DNA from: Paracidovorax avenae
GTDB lineage: Bacteria > Pseudomonadota > Gammaproteobacteria > Burkholderiales > Burkholderiaceae_C
Direction of reading: 5' to 3'
Assembly: GCF_040892545.1 (NCBI RefSeq)
Contig: NZ_CP156079.1
Coordinates: forward strand, 372,001-436,000
DNA: 64,000 nt
Shown here: positions 1-9,277 of the stretch, piece after piece
Layout of the letters: every line of letters begins with the position of its first letter
Position numbering within the stretch: position 1 is the stretch's first letter
Translations under genes and position numbers: made by a program
The notes under the pieces: generated by a model
What the model was told of the DNA's origin: nothing
Databases searched by the model: none
What the model saw: only the letters and a program-made list of their open reading frames with translations

Positions 1-20
1 TCCAGGGCGGACAGGTCCAT
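1..20 (-). CDS. Start of a divergent gene, probably LysR-family regulator (partial)
   Basis: Only the first codons are inside the window. On the minus strand an ATG at 18-20 opens a frame reading MDLSAL, a common beginning of LysR-type regulators. It is divergent from the MFS gene starting at 91, the usual arrangement for a LysR regulator and its target. The product cannot be confirmed from six residues, so the family is inferred from this start and the context. Confidence 0.4.
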
Positions 21-90
21 GAAATTCTTTTTGAGAGATTGATTGTTTGAATAATAATCTGAAAAAGAGAATAAACAAGACGAGGCCCGC
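21..90. promoter_or_regulatory. AT-rich divergent promoter region
   Basis: This 70-bp interval is strikingly AT-rich compared with its surroundings and lies between two divergent start codons. It should hold the promoters of both genes and, if the left gene is a LysR regulator, its operator. I did not identify a convincing -35/-10 pair. Confidence 0.4.
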
Positions 91-1371
91 ATGGCACCCG
101 AAACCGTCCCGGCCGATACCCTGGCCAAGCCCCCCACCCTGGTGGACAACCCACTGGCGGTCGCCCTGGCCGGCATGGCCGCGCTTGGCGCCGCCATGGG
201 CATCGGCCGCTTCGCCTTCACCCCGCTGCTGCCCATGATGCTGGGCGATGGCGTGCTCACCCTCGCGGGCGGAAGCTGGCTGGCCACGGTCAACTACGTG
301 GGCTATCTGGTGGGTGCCCTGGCCTGCATGGCGCTGCCGTGGCTGGCGCCGGACGCGTTCCGCCCATGGCAGGGAGCCCGGCTCACGCGCTGGGGGCTGG
401 CGGCCACCGTGCTGCTGACGTGCGGCATGGCGCTGCCCCTGCCCGGCGCATGGCCGCTGCTGCGCGCGGCGGCAGGCGTTGCCAGCGCGGTGGTGTTCCT
501 CAACGTGTCGTCCTGGTGCATGGCGCGGCTGGTGGCGATGGGGCAGCCGGCGCTGGGCGGGCTGATTTTCTGCGGGCCGGGACTGGGCATCGTGCTGACG
601 GGACTGTCGGGCAGCGCCATGGTTGCGGCGCACTGGCGGGCCGCCACGGCCTGGGCGGTCTTCGGGCTGCTTTGCGCGGTGCTGTGCGCGCTGGTCTGGC
701 CGGTGGTGCGCGGGTCGGCGCGGCCTGCGGCGGGCGCGTCGGGGCCGGCTGCGGCGCAGGCTGCCGCTCCCGGGGCCCGCGGCGGCCGCTCCGCCCGTGC
801 GCTGCTCACGCTGGCCTATGGGCTGGCGGGGCTGGGATATATCGTCACCGCCACGTTCCTGCCGGTGATCGCGCGCGGGGTGCTGCCGGCCGGATCGCCC
901 TGGCCCGATCTGTTCTGGCCGGTGTTCGGCGCGGGCGTGGCGCTGGGCGCTGCGCTGTCCACCCGGACCCCGGCGGCCTGGGACCGGCGCTGGCTGCTGG
1001 CGGGCTGCTATGCGCTGCAGGCCTTCTCCATCGGCCTGGGCCTGGCATGGCCGGGCGTGCCCGGCTTCGCCCTGGGCAGCCTGCTGCTGGGGCTGCCTTT
1101 CACCGCCATCACGTTCTATGCGCTGCAGGAAGCGCGGCGCATCTGGCCGGCGGCGGGCGACAGCTTCGCGGGCCTGCTGACGGTAGCCTACGGCCTGGGC
1201 CAGATCGCCGGACCGCCGCTGGTGGCCTGGGCGCTGCACCATGCGGCCACGCCGCGGCAGGGGTTCGCGCACGGCCTGGCGATGGCGGCCGGCGCGCTGT
1301 GCCTGGGGGCCGCGATGCTGGGCGCGATGGCGTGGCGGTGGCCGCCGGAGCCGCGGCCGGAAGGGGGCTGA
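91..1371 (+). CDS. YbfB/YjiJ-family MFS transporter
   Basis: This is a 426-residue integral membrane protein of the major facilitator superfamily. It begins after a short polar N-terminus with the segment GMAALGAAMGIGRFAFTPLLPMM, whose GIGRFAFTPLLP stretch is typical of the YbfB/YjiJ subfamily (about 400 residues). About twelve hydrophobic segments alternate with short Arg-rich loops, with a Pro/Ala-rich linker near residues 210-230 between the two six-helix halves. It presumably exports small molecules from the cytoplasm; the substrate is unknown. Start is ATG at 91. The probable LysR gene diverging at position 20 may regulate it. Confidence 0.85.
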   Translation: MAPETVPADTLAKPPTLVDNPLAVALAGMAALGAAMGIGRFAFTPLLPMMLGDGVLTLAGGSWLATVNYVGYLVGALACMALPWLAPDAFRPWQGARLTRWGLAATVLLTCGMALPLPGAWPLLRAAAGVASAVVFLNVSSWCMARLVAMGQPALGGLIFCGPGLGIVLTGLSGSAMVAAHWRAATAWAVFGLLCAVLCALVWPVVRGSARPAAGASGPAAAQAAAPGARGGRSARALLTLAYGLAGLGYIVTATFLPVIARGVLPAGSPWPDLFWPVFGAGVALGAALSTRTPAAWDRRWLLAGCYALQAFSIGLGLAWPGVPGFALGSLLLGLPFTAITFYALQEARRIWPAAGDSFAGLLTVAYGLGQIAGPPLVAWALHHAATPRQGFAHGLAMAAGALCLGAAMLGAMAWRWPPEPRPEGG

Positions 1372-1399
1372 TGCGCAGCGCGGCGCGGACGGACGGAGG

Positions 1400-2644
1400 T
1401 CAGCCGGCGCGCGGCAGCCGCAGCACGAAGCAGGCGCCCTCCGCGCCGTCGGGACGGTCCGTGCAGTACACGCTGCCGTCGTGCCGCTCCGCGATGGAGC
1501 GCACCAGGGCCAGGCCCAGGCCGACGCCGCCCGAGCGTTCACTGGCGCCGGGCAGGCGATAGAAGGGCTCGAAGATGCGTTCGCGCTGTGCCGGCGGCAC
1601 GCCGGGGCCCTGGTCGCAGACGCTCACCTCCACGTGCGTCGCCGTGCTGCGCAGCGTGACGGTGATGTCGCCCTGGCTGTAGCGCCGCGCGTTCTCCAGC
1701 AGGTTGCGCAGCGCGCGGCGCAGCAGCTTGGCGATGCCGCGCACTTCCAGCGCATCGGCGGCGGTGCCGTCGGCGGCCTGCAGTTCGGCGTCCACGCGCA
1801 CGCACTCCTCGGCGGCCAGGCCCATCAGGTCCACCGTTTCCACGGTGCCCATGTCGGCTTCGCGCGCGTCGAGGCGGCTGGCGAGCAGGATCTCGTCCAC
1901 CAGCTGGTCCAGCTCGGCGATGTTGCGCAGGATCTCGGAGCGGAACGCCGGCGAGGGCGTGCTGCCCTGCATCAGTTCCAGCCCCATGCGGATGCGCGTG
2001 AGGGGCGAGCGCAACTCGTGCGAGGCATTGGCCAGCAGCGACTTGTGCGACTTCACCAGGGTTTCGATGCGCGCGGCCGCGGCATTGAACTGCCGCGCGA
2101 GGTCGGCCACCTCGTCCTGCCCGTGCTCGGCCACGCGCACCGACAGGTCGCCCTCGCCGAAGCGCTGCACGCCGCGCTGCAGGTTTTCCAGCCGCTTGAG
2201 CAGGCGCCGGATGATGGGGAACACCCCCACGGCCACCGCGATCCCCACGATGCCCAGCATCCAGAGGAAGCCGAAGGGCGGCCGCGTCCAGAACGCGACC
2301 TCGGGGCCGCCGCGCCGGTCCCGGTCGGGGCCCGGAGGGCGCACGCGGGGCGAGAACTGCAGCGTATAGGGCAACTCGCCGTTCTCCGCCTCCACGCTGA
2401 ACTCCAGGCCGCCCGGAGGGCCGCCCGCCGTCGGCGGCACGCGGATCGCGAGACCGCGCAGCACGGGCTGGCCCGCCGCATCCAGCAGCACCACCTCGCG
2501 CGGCGGCGGCGCCGGCTGCGACAGCGCGTTCTGTTCCGAAGCGATGCGCCATGCCCAGCCCACCGCCAGCGTGAGCACGGCCATCCCGCCGACCACGGCG
2601 AGCCAGATGCGCAGGTAGAGGCGGCGGGAAAAGGGGTTGGACAT
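1400..2644 (-). CDS. Sensor histidine kinase of a two-component system
   Basis: This 414-residue inner-membrane kinase has an N-terminal transmembrane helix (about 12-32), a periplasmic region rich in Pro/Gly (about 35-125), a second helix (about 126-148), then HAMP and HisKA with SHELRSPLTR, phosphoacceptor His209. The ATPase domain follows, with an N-box (NLLENARRYS) and DQGPGVP/GVGLGLA glycine boxes. It should phosphorylate the response regulator whose gene ends 19 nt upstream on the same strand. The signal is unknown; the periplasmic domain resembles no sensor I can name. The order regulator-then-kinase is standard. Confidence 0.92.
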   Translation of the reverse strand: MSNPFSRRLYLRIWLAVVGGMAVLTLAVGWAWRIASEQNALSQPAPPPREVVLLDAAGQPVLRGLAIRVPPTAGGPPGGLEFSVEAENGELPYTLQFSPRVRPPGPDRDRRGGPEVAFWTRPPFGFLWMLGIVGIAVAVGVFPIIRRLLKRLENLQRGVQRFGEGDLSVRVAEHGQDEVADLARQFNAAAARIETLVKSHKSLLANASHELRSPLTRIRMGLELMQGSTPSPAFRSEILRNIAELDQLVDEILLASRLDAREADMGTVETVDLMGLAAEECVRVDAELQAADGTAADALEVRGIAKLLRRALRNLLENARRYSQGDITVTLRSTATHVEVSVCDQGPGVPPAQRERIFEPFYRLPGASERSGGVGLGLALVRSIAERHDGSVYCTDRPDGAEGACFVLRLPRAG

Positions 2645-2663
2645 GGGGATGGCTTCCGTGCCG

Positions 2664-3383
2664 TCAGTCCTGTTGCTTGGCGAACACGTACCCCACGCCG
2701 CGCACGGTCAGGATGCGGCGCGGGTTCTTGGGATCGGATTCGATCGCGGCGCGGATGCGGCCCATGTGCACGTCGATGGAGCGGTCGAAGGCTTCCAGTT
2801 CGCGGCCGCGCACGGCCTCCATGATCTGGTCGCGCGTCAGCACGCGGCCGGCCCGCTCCGCGAGCGCCACGAGCAGGTCGAACTGGTAGGAGGTGAGGTC
2901 GGCCGGCTGGCCGCCCACCGTGACGGAGCGTGCGTCGCGGTCGATCTCCAGCGAGCCGAAGCGCAGGGCCTGCGAGGGCGCCGCCGGCCCCGTCTCGCGG
3001 CGCCGCAGGATGGCGCGGATGCGGGCCAGCAGTTCGCGCGGCTCGAAGGGCTTGGGCAGGTAGTCGTCGGCGCCGAGCTCCAGCCCGATGATGCGGTCCA
3101 TGGGGTCGCCCTTGGCCGTGAGCATCAGCACCGGCACCTGGGCCGCGGCGCCGGGCAGCGAGCGGATGCGGCGGCACACGTCCAGGCCGTCCATGTCGGG
3201 CAGCATCAGGTCCAGGATCACGAGGTCGGGCAGCGGGCCGGCATCGCTGCCCTGCAGCCGCGCCATGCCGCTCTGGCCGTCGGCCATGTGCGCGACCTCC
3301 AGGCCCGACTGGCCGAGGTATTCGATGACCATCTGCGCGAGGCGGAAGTCGTCTTCGATCATCAACAGCTGGGCGGTACTCAT
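2664..3383 (-). CDS. OmpR-family response regulator
   Basis: A 239-residue DNA-binding response regulator. The receiver domain (1-120) shows acidic residues E10, D11, D12, phosphoacceptor D58 in VILDLMLPDMDG, and K111 in YLPKPF. The C-terminal winged helix (about 140-239) ends with RILTVRGVGYVF. The frame extends 18 codons upstream, but the ATG at 3383 starts exactly at the receiver domain (MSTAQLLMIEDD) and was chosen. It forms an operon with the kinase just downstream. An 11-nt-phased GTAAA repeat about 75 bp upstream could be an autoregulatory site. Confidence 0.93.
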   Translation of the reverse strand: MSTAQLLMIEDDFRLAQMVIEYLGQSGLEVAHMADGQSGMARLQGSDAGPLPDLVILDLMLPDMDGLDVCRRIRSLPGAAAQVPVLMLTAKGDPMDRIIGLELGADDYLPKPFEPRELLARIRAILRRRETGPAAPSQALRFGSLEIDRDARSVTVGGQPADLTSYQFDLLVALAERAGRVLTRDQIMEAVRGRELEAFDRSIDVHMGRIRAAIESDPKNPRRILTVRGVGYVFAKQQD

Positions 3384-3457
3384 GGCGTCTCTCGTCTCCT
3401 CGCGCAAGGGCAGGATGTCATGCTCTCCCCGGTGCATCTCGGGGCGTTGAAGTGGCC

Positions 3458-3474
3458 GTAAAGTTTCGGTAAAC
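3458..3474 (-). promoter_or_regulatory. Phased direct repeat upstream of the response regulator gene
   Basis: Two GTAAA half-sites start at 3458 and 3469, exactly 11 nt apart, in the otherwise GC-rich 100-bp gap before the regulator gene. Half-sites one helical turn apart are the usual binding pattern of OmpR/PhoB-type dimers. Autoregulation is inferred from position only. Confidence 0.35.
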
Positions 3475-3483
3475 CGGCCGCGC

Positions 3484-4845
3484 TCAGCCCGGCGGGCGCT
3501 GCTGCACGCGCGCGGCCAGCGCCACCAGCAGCAGCACGGGCAGGCCCAGCAGTGCCGTGGCCGCGAAGAACTCGGGGTAGCCGAAGGCGTCCACGAACCG
3601 CCCCGAGAACCCGGCGAGCCATTTGGGCAGCAGCAGCATCATGGAACTGAACAGCGCGTACTGCGTGGCCGAATATTGCACATTCGTGAGGGCCGAGAGG
3701 TAGGCGATGAACGCGGCCGAGGCGATGCCCCCGGCCAGGTTGTCGGCCGAAACCACCAGCACCAGCAGGGTCACGTCGTGCCCCTGCAGGCCCAGCCAGG
3801 CGAACAGCAGGTTGCTGGCCGCGCTCAGCAGGGCGCCGAGCATCAGCACGCGCATCACGCCCACGCGCATCGACAGTGCGCCCCCGAGGAACGCGCCGGC
3901 CAGCGTCATGATGACGCCGAACACCTTGGTGACCGCGGCCACCTCGTCCTTGGTGTAGCCCATGTCCACGTAGAACGGATTGGCCATGATGCCCATCACC
4001 ACGTCGCTGATGCGGTACACGGCGATCAGCGCGAGGATCAGCGCGGCCTGCCAGCGGTAGCGCGCGATGAAATCGGCGAACGGATCGATCAGCGCGCCGC
4101 GCAGCCACTCGGCCGCGTTGCGCGCGGGCGGCAGCGGGCGCGGCGCGGGCTCGCGCGAGAGCAGCACCGTGAGCACGCCCACCAGCATCGAGGCGGCCAT
4201 CACCAGGTAGGCCGTGCGCCAGGCACCGTGCTGGTAGCCCGTGAGGCCGGGCACTTCGGCGCGCGCGGCCACCCACAGCACGCCGGCGCCCGCCCAGATC
4301 ATCGCCAGCCGGTAGCCCGTCTGGTAGGTGGCGGCCAGCGCGGCCTGCCGGTCGGCGTCGGCCGATTCGATGCGGAAGGCGTCGAGCGCGATGTCCTGCG
4401 TGGCCGAGCCGAAGGCCACCGCCAGCGCGCACCACACCATGGGTGCCAGCGCCGCGCGCGGATCGTTGAAGGCCATGCCCGCCAGGCCCGCCATCACCAG
4501 CGCCTGCGAGAACAGCAGCCAGCTGCGGCGCCGGCCCAGCGCGCGCGTGAGCAGCGGCAGCGGCATGCGGTCCACCAGCGGCGCCCACACCCATTTGAAG
4601 GCATAGGCGAGGCCCACCCAGCTGAGGTAGCCGATGGTGGTGCGGTCCACGCCCGCCTCGCGCAGCCAGAACGACAGCGTGCCCAGCACCAGCAGCAGCG
4701 GCAGGCCGGCAGAAAAGCCCAGGGCGAGCATGCGCAGGCTGGCAGGTTCGGCATAGACCTTCCAGGCGGCCCTCCAGGAACGGCGGGGCGGTGCTGGCAC
4801 GGAGGGCGCGGACGATGGAGGCTCGGAGGGCTGCGTGGAGGTCAT
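3484..4845 (-). CDS. AmpG-like MFS permease (muropeptide-type)
   Basis: A 453-residue polytopic membrane protein. After a Pro/Ser-rich cytoplasmic tail (1-28) it shows the pattern LGFSAGLPLLLVLGTLSFWLREAGV, then GYLSWVGLAYAFKWVWAPLVDR, characteristic of AmpG and related PAT-family permeases that import anhydro-muropeptides for cell-wall recycling. A later motif, ATQDIALDAFR, fits the same family. About twelve helices are visible. Start is ATG at 4845; the open frame runs far upstream but without family-like sequence. It could be a paralogue with a different substrate, so no symbol is given. Same strand as the two-component genes below it. Confidence 0.85.
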   Translation of the reverse strand: MTSTQPSEPPSSAPSVPAPPRRSWRAAWKVYAEPASLRMLALGFSAGLPLLLVLGTLSFWLREAGVDRTTIGYLSWVGLAYAFKWVWAPLVDRMPLPLLTRALGRRRSWLLFSQALVMAGLAGMAFNDPRAALAPMVWCALAVAFGSATQDIALDAFRIESADADRQAALAATYQTGYRLAMIWAGAGVLWVAARAEVPGLTGYQHGAWRTAYLVMAASMLVGVLTVLLSREPAPRPLPPARNAAEWLRGALIDPFADFIARYRWQAALILALIAVYRISDVVMGIMANPFYVDMGYTKDEVAAVTKVFGVIMTLAGAFLGGALSMRVGVMRVLMLGALLSAASNLLFAWLGLQGHDVTLLVLVVSADNLAGGIASAAFIAYLSALTNVQYSATQYALFSSMMLLLPKWLAGFSGRFVDAFGYPEFFAATALLGLPVLLLVALAARVQQRPPG

Positions 4846-4922
4846 GGGCAAGGGCGTGGCCGTCCCCCGGGGCGGGGCGGCCGGGCGTGGCGGCATTATC
4901 GGGGCGGGCCGCCAGGCGTACC

Positions 4923-5699
4923 ATGCGGGCCATGCTGCCGGGAACCCCCGCCTTCCTTTCCTGCACCCTGCGCCACTATGGCGGGGAGCACGCCGCGCAT
5001 GCGCACGACCATGCGCAGGTGCTGGTCGGGCTGCAGGGGCGCATGGAGCTGGAGGTGGACGGCCGTTCGGCGTTCGTGGACGCCTCCTGCGGCATCCTGA
5101 TACCCGCCGGTGCGCGGCACGGCTACCTGGCCTCGCCCGGGGCCCGCTTCTGCGTGGTCGATGCGGCGGCGCAACCGGGCATGGACCGGCTGCGCCGCTT
5201 CGCCGTGCCGGCCCCGGCGCGCGACGGCCTGGCGCGCGCCCTCGGAGGCGGGGCTGGAGGTGCACCCTCCCTGCCCTCGCTGCCCGGCGTGTGGAGTGCG
5301 CCCGTCGCGCACGGGGGGCAGGTGGCCGCCCACCTGGAAGCCCTGCTGGGCCGTGCGCCCCGCGTGCTGGCCCGCCGGGCGCTGCCGCTGGAGCGGCTGC
5401 AGCAGGCCGTGGAGGCTGCCCTGCACGAGCCCTGGCCCACGCCCCGCATGGCGGCCCTGTGCCACCTGAGCCCGCAGCGCTTCCACGCCCGCTGGCTGGA
5501 ACTGACGGGGGCGACGCCCCAGGCCTGGCTGCGCGGGCTGCGCCTGGATGCTGCCGCGCAGCGCATCGCGCGCGGACAGCGGCTCGACGACGCGGCGCTG
5601 GCCTGCGGCTATGCCACGGGCACGGCGCTCGCGAGCGCGCTGCGCCGGGAGCGCGGCACCGGCGCCCGCGCGCTGCGCGGGGACGCGGGCAGGGACTGA
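4923..5699 (+). CDS. AraC-family transcriptional regulator with cupin sensor domain
   Basis: A 258-residue regulator. The N-terminal half is cupin-like, with His-rich HAAHAHDHAQVLVGLQG and a GILIPAGARHGY segment typical of small-ligand-binding AraC proteins. The C-terminal half (about 160-255) carries two helix-turn-helix units; the second, around ALACGYATGTALASALRRERG, matches the conserved AraC C-terminal helix. Starts at 4923 and 4932 are both in frame; 4923 is used here. It diverges from the AmpG-like gene (77-bp gap) and lies 64 bp ahead of an EamA exporter that it may control. Ligand unknown. Confidence 0.85.
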   Translation: MRAMLPGTPAFLSCTLRHYGGEHAAHAHDHAQVLVGLQGRMELEVDGRSAFVDASCGILIPAGARHGYLASPGARFCVVDAAAQPGMDRLRRFAVPAPARDGLARALGGGAGGAPSLPSLPGVWSAPVAHGGQVAAHLEALLGRAPRVLARRALPLERLQQAVEAALHEPWPTPRMAALCHLSPQRFHARWLELTGATPQAWLRGLRLDAAAQRIARGQRLDDAALACGYATGTALASALRRERGTGARALRGDAGRD

Positions 5700-5763
5700 C
5701 GCACGGCGCACTTCGAGCGTTGCGCGACATCCGGCGGCCGCGCCGCGTGGCACGCTCGCGGCC

Positions 5764-6729
5764 ATGTCCTCCCCATCGCCAGCGACTTCTTCCGTGACGC
5801 CATCTTCCGCCACCTCCCGGCTGCCGGCACCGTCCACCGCCCGGGCGCCGCTGGGCATCGGCATGGTGCTGCTCGCTGCCGTGCTCTGGGGCACGACGGG
5901 CACGGCGCAGAGCCTCGCGCCTTCCGGCCTGGCGCCGGTGTGGGTGGGGGCGCTGCGGCTGCTGATCGCCAGTGCCTTCTTCGCGGCGCTGCTGCGGTGG
6001 CAGGGCGGCGCACGCGGCCTGAGTGCGCTGCCCTGGCGCGGCGTCCTGGCCGGCGGGGTCTGTGTGGCCGCCTACAACCTGAGCTTCTTCGCCGGGGTCA
6101 AGGCCAGCGGCGTGGCGCTGGGGACGGCGATCGCCATCGGCAGCGGCCCGGTCTGGGCCGGGCTGCTGCAGACTGTGGTGCAGCGCCGCTGGCCCGCGGC
6201 CGTGTGGTGGGTGGGCACGCTGCTCGGGGTGGCGGGCGGGGCCGCCATGGCACTGGACGGCCGCACCAGCGTGCAGGCGCCGCCTGGCGGCATCGCGCTG
6301 TGCCTGCTGGCGGGCCTGTCGTACGCTGCCTATGCGCTCGTCAACCAGCGGCTGGTGGCCCGCGCCGCGCCAGGGGCGGTCAACCTGGCGGTGTTCGGCT
6401 CGGCCGCTCTGCTCTCCCTGCCGGCCGCCTTCGCCATCGCCGGGCCGCTCGCGGTGTCGGCGCGCACCTGGGGAGTGGTGCTGTACCTGGGCCTGGTGGC
6501 CACCGGCCTGGCCTACCTGCTGTTCACGCACGCGCTGCGGCACATCAGTGGCGCGACCGGCGTCACCCTCGCGCTGGCCGAGCCGGTCACCGCGTTCGCC
6601 CTGGCCGTGGCCGTGGTGGGGGAGTCGCCGTCCGCCATGGCCGTGTGGGGACTGGCGGGCGTGCTGGGCGGGCTGCTGATCGTGGTCTGGTCGGAGGTCC
6701 GCAGCCGCAAGGGGGCCGCTGCCGGGTGA
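5764..6729 (+). CDS. EamA/DMT-superfamily transporter
   Basis: A 321-residue inner-membrane protein with ten predicted helices in two EamA repeats. The first begins GIGMVLLAAVLWGTTGTAQSLAP and the second near GIALCLLAGLSYAAYALVNQRLV; both carry the glycine-rich helix starts of drug/metabolite exporters. Substrate is not predictable. Start is the ATG at 5764, giving the usual family length; the frame stays open upstream but encodes Arg/Ala-rich shadow sequence. Located just after the AraC regulator on the same strand, which suggests joint control. Confidence 0.88.
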   Translation: MSSPSPATSSVTPSSATSRLPAPSTARAPLGIGMVLLAAVLWGTTGTAQSLAPSGLAPVWVGALRLLIASAFFAALLRWQGGARGLSALPWRGVLAGGVCVAAYNLSFFAGVKASGVALGTAIAIGSGPVWAGLLQTVVQRRWPAAVWWVGTLLGVAGGAAMALDGRTSVQAPPGGIALCLLAGLSYAAYALVNQRLVARAAPGAVNLAVFGSAALLSLPAAFAIAGPLAVSARTWGVVLYLGLVATGLAYLLFTHALRHISGATGVTLALAEPVTAFALAVAVVGESPSAMAVWGLAGVLGGLLIVVWSEVRSRKGAAAG

Positions 6730-6826
6730 AGGCGCGCCGCCTCCGGAACGCCGCTTCGGCTGCATGGACATTTGCGCGGGCGGCCTACAGCCGCGCTGCG
6801 GCATGCCGCACTAGACTCGCCCCATC

Positions 6827-7738
6827 ATGCCGAACGATCACCCGACTTCCCCTTTCCCGGCCGTCGATGGGTCTCCGGCGGCCATGCCGCATTCCGATAC
6901 CGGCTGCCGCTTCTGCACTGCCCTGCGCGCCGGGCCCTGGAATGCGCGGCGGGGTTTCCTGCTGGCGGCCGGCGCGGCGGTGGCGGCCCCGGCGCTGGCC
7001 CAGGTGGACGTGGGCTCCGCCTCGCAGATGCGGCGCCTCGTGCCGGCCGAGCAACTGGAGGCCGCCGCCGACCAGCAGTACGACCAGATGCTCGCCAAGG
7101 CCAAGGCCCAGCGCGCCCTCGCCGGCGATACGCACCCGCAGCTGGTGCGCCTGCGCGGCATCGGCCAGCGCCTCATCCCCTTCTCCGCCCAGTGGAACGA
7201 CCGTGCGCGGCAGTGGAAATGGGAAGTGAACCTGATCGGCAGCAAGCAGATCAACGCCTTTTGCATGCCGGGCGGCAAGATCGCCTTCTACACCGGCATC
7301 CTGGACCAGCTCAAGCTCACCGACGACGAAGCCGCCATGGTCATGGGCCACGAGATGGCGCATGCGCTGCGCGAGCACGCGCGCGCCCGCCTGGCCAAGA
7401 CACAGGCCACGAGCATGGGCCTGTCGCTCGGCGCGCAGCTGCTGGGCCTGGGCGACCTGGGCAACGCGGCCGCGAACATCGGCACGCAGCTGATTTCGCT
7501 CAAGTTCAGCCGCAGCGACGAGACGGAGGCCGACCTCGTCGGCCTGGAGATGGCTGCCCGCGGCGGCTACAACCCCGAATCCGCCGTCACGCTCTGGCGC
7601 AAGATGGGCGAAGCCACGGGCAGCCAGGGCGGGCTCGCCTTCCTGTCCACGCACCCGAGCGGGCCGGACCGCATCCGCGAACTGGAGCAGAACGTGCCGC
7701 GCGTACAGGGCCTCTACCAGGCGGCGCGGCGCGGCTGA
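6827..7738 (+). CDS. M48-family metallopeptidase (BepA/LoiP-like), exported
   Basis: A 303-residue zinc protease. The catalytic motif HEMAH is at residues 175-179, the third ligand is in ETEAD about 65 residues later, and the substrate-groove motif NAFCMPGGKIAFYTG precedes the active site. A twin-arginine-like signal (RRGFLLAAGAAVAAPALA, about 41-58) lies unusually deep in the sequence, so the real start may be the in-frame ATG at 6884. Family members act in the periplasm on misfolded or misassembled envelope proteins. No partner gene is visible next to it. Confidence 0.9.
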   Translation: MPNDHPTSPFPAVDGSPAAMPHSDTGCRFCTALRAGPWNARRGFLLAAGAAVAAPALAQVDVGSASQMRRLVPAEQLEAAADQQYDQMLAKAKAQRALAGDTHPQLVRLRGIGQRLIPFSAQWNDRARQWKWEVNLIGSKQINAFCMPGGKIAFYTGILDQLKLTDDEAAMVMGHEMAHALREHARARLAKTQATSMGLSLGAQLLGLGDLGNAAANIGTQLISLKFSRSDETEADLVGLEMAARGGYNPESAVTLWRKMGEATGSQGGLAFLSTHPSGPDRIRELEQNVPRVQGLYQAARRG

Positions 7739-7759
7739 GCCCGCGCCACCTGCGCAGCG

Positions 7760-9277
7760 TCAGAGCACGCCCATCCACGGCCACAGCGTGGCCGACAGCA
7801 GCAGGATGAGCGCCAGGCCCGCCAGCGTCACCACCAGCCCGACCTTGGCGAACTGCAGCGTGCCGAATGCGCCCGTGCCGTAGCACAGCATGTTCTGCGG
7901 AGCGTTCGTCGGCAGGATGAAGCCGAACGACACCACGAAGCTCTGCACGAGCACGATGCCGAATGCCGTCTCCTTCGAGACCGGCAGTGTCTGCACGAAG
8001 GCGATGAAGATCGGGATCAGCGTGCTGGCCAGGCCCGTGGCGGAGGCGAAGCCCAGGTGCAGCACGATGCTGAACACCGCCAGCGCGCCGATCACCGACA
8101 CCACCGGCAGGGCTGCGAGCCCCAGCTGCCCCAGCGTCTGCTGGGCCAGCCAGCCGGCCGCCCCGGTGCGCTGCAGCAGCGTGCCGAGCGAGATCGAGGC
8201 CGCGAACAGCACCACCGTGCCCCAGGGCACGAGCTTTTCGGCCTGTGCCCAGTGCATCACGCCGATGCGCGGCATGAGCAGCAGCGCGATGCCGAGCTGC
8301 GTCGTGGTGGTCGTGTCGAACGGGTGCAGCGTGCCTTCCGTGGACCAGAGCACGAGCAGCAGCAGCGCCACCGCGATCAGGCGCTTCTCCGGGGCGCTGA
8401 CGGGGCCCAGCGCGCGCAGTTGCTCGCGCAGGTTGCCCGCGGCGTCCTCGGAGTCGGGCACCTGCGGGCGCAGCAGCCACAGCGACACGAAGAACAGCAC
8501 GACGGACATGCCGATGGTGAAGGGCAGGGCGGCCAGGAACCACTGTCCCCAGGTCACGCCGTGGCCGAAGGCGCCCTGCATGAAGTTCAGGCTGATGAGG
8601 TTCTGCGCCGCGCCCGTCTTCACCGCGATGTTGAAGATCGAGCAGGCCTGCGCCGTCACGATCATCAGCGTGGCGCCCAGGCTGCTGCCCACGGGCAGGC
8701 CGAGTGCCGCGGTGATGCCGACCATGATCGGTATCACCGCGCCCACGCGCGCCGTGGCCGAGGGAATGAACAGCGCCAGCACGAAGCCCACCAGCATCGC
8801 GCCCAGCGTGAGCCGTGCCGGCGAAATGCCCACGCGGCTCATCACCAGCAGGGCCACGCGGCGGTCCAGCCCGGTGTGCTTGAGCGCCACGGCCAGGAAC
8901 AGCGCGGCGGCCACCAGCAGCACGGCCGTGGACGAGAAGCCGCCCAGCATCACGGTGAGCGCATCGGCCGAGCCCATGGGTTTGGCGCCCGGCGTGAGGG
9001 ACTTGCCCATCAGCCCCACCACCGCCATGCCGGTGAGCAGCACCGCGCTGTTGGCGGGCGAGACGCATTCGCTGATCCACAGCGTGACGACCAGCACCAG
9101 CAGCGCCAGGGCGACCTGGCCCGAGGGCGAAAGGCCGGCCGGTGTCGGCAAGACAAGCACCAGGGCATACAGGCCCAGGGCGAGCAGCAGGTAGCCGAGC
9201 TTGCGGCGGGAATCGGGCTCGGGCTGCGAAGTGATCGGAGCGGCGGGGGAGGGCGGGGGGACGGGCGACGTCGTCAT
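7760..9277 (-). CDS. SLC13/DASS-family anion:sodium symporter
   Basis: A 505-residue membrane protein with eleven to twelve hydrophobic segments. The family signatures are present in two inverted repeats: IFNIAVKTGAAQNLISLNF in the first half and FILPTNAPQNMLCYGTGAF near the C-terminus, where the substrate and sodium are bound. Members import di- and tricarboxylates or sulfate. The N-terminal 25 residues are Pro/Ser-rich and cytoplasmic. Monocistronic; the 160-bp gap upstream separates it from the hydrolase gene on the same strand. The exact substrate is not deducible. Confidence 0.9.
   Translation of the reverse strand: MTTSPVPPPSPAAPITSQPEPDSRRKLGYLLLALGLYALVLVLPTPAGLSPSGQVALALLVLVVTLWISECVSPANSAVLLTGMAVVGLMGKSLTPGAKPMGSADALTVMLGGFSSTAVLLVAAALFLAVALKHTGLDRRVALLVMSRVGISPARLTLGAMLVGFVLALFIPSATARVGAVIPIMVGITAALGLPVGSSLGATLMIVTAQACSIFNIAVKTGAAQNLISLNFMQGAFGHGVTWGQWFLAALPFTIGMSVVLFFVSLWLLRPQVPDSEDAAGNLREQLRALGPVSAPEKRLIAVALLLLVLWSTEGTLHPFDTTTTTQLGIALLLMPRIGVMHWAQAEKLVPWGTVVLFAASISLGTLLQRTGAAGWLAQQTLGQLGLAALPVVSVIGALAVFSIVLHLGFASATGLASTLIPIFIAFVQTLPVSKETAFGIVLVQSFVVSFGFILPTNAPQNMLCYGTGAFGTLQFAKVGLVVTLAGLALILLLSATLWPWMGVL

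Noticed and set aside
3484..6804. A 1106-codon open frame on the minus strand
   Set aside because: Only the C-terminal 453 codons (from ATG 4845) look like a protein; the rest is Arg/Pro-rich antisense to the AraC and EamA genes, a normal effect of high GC.
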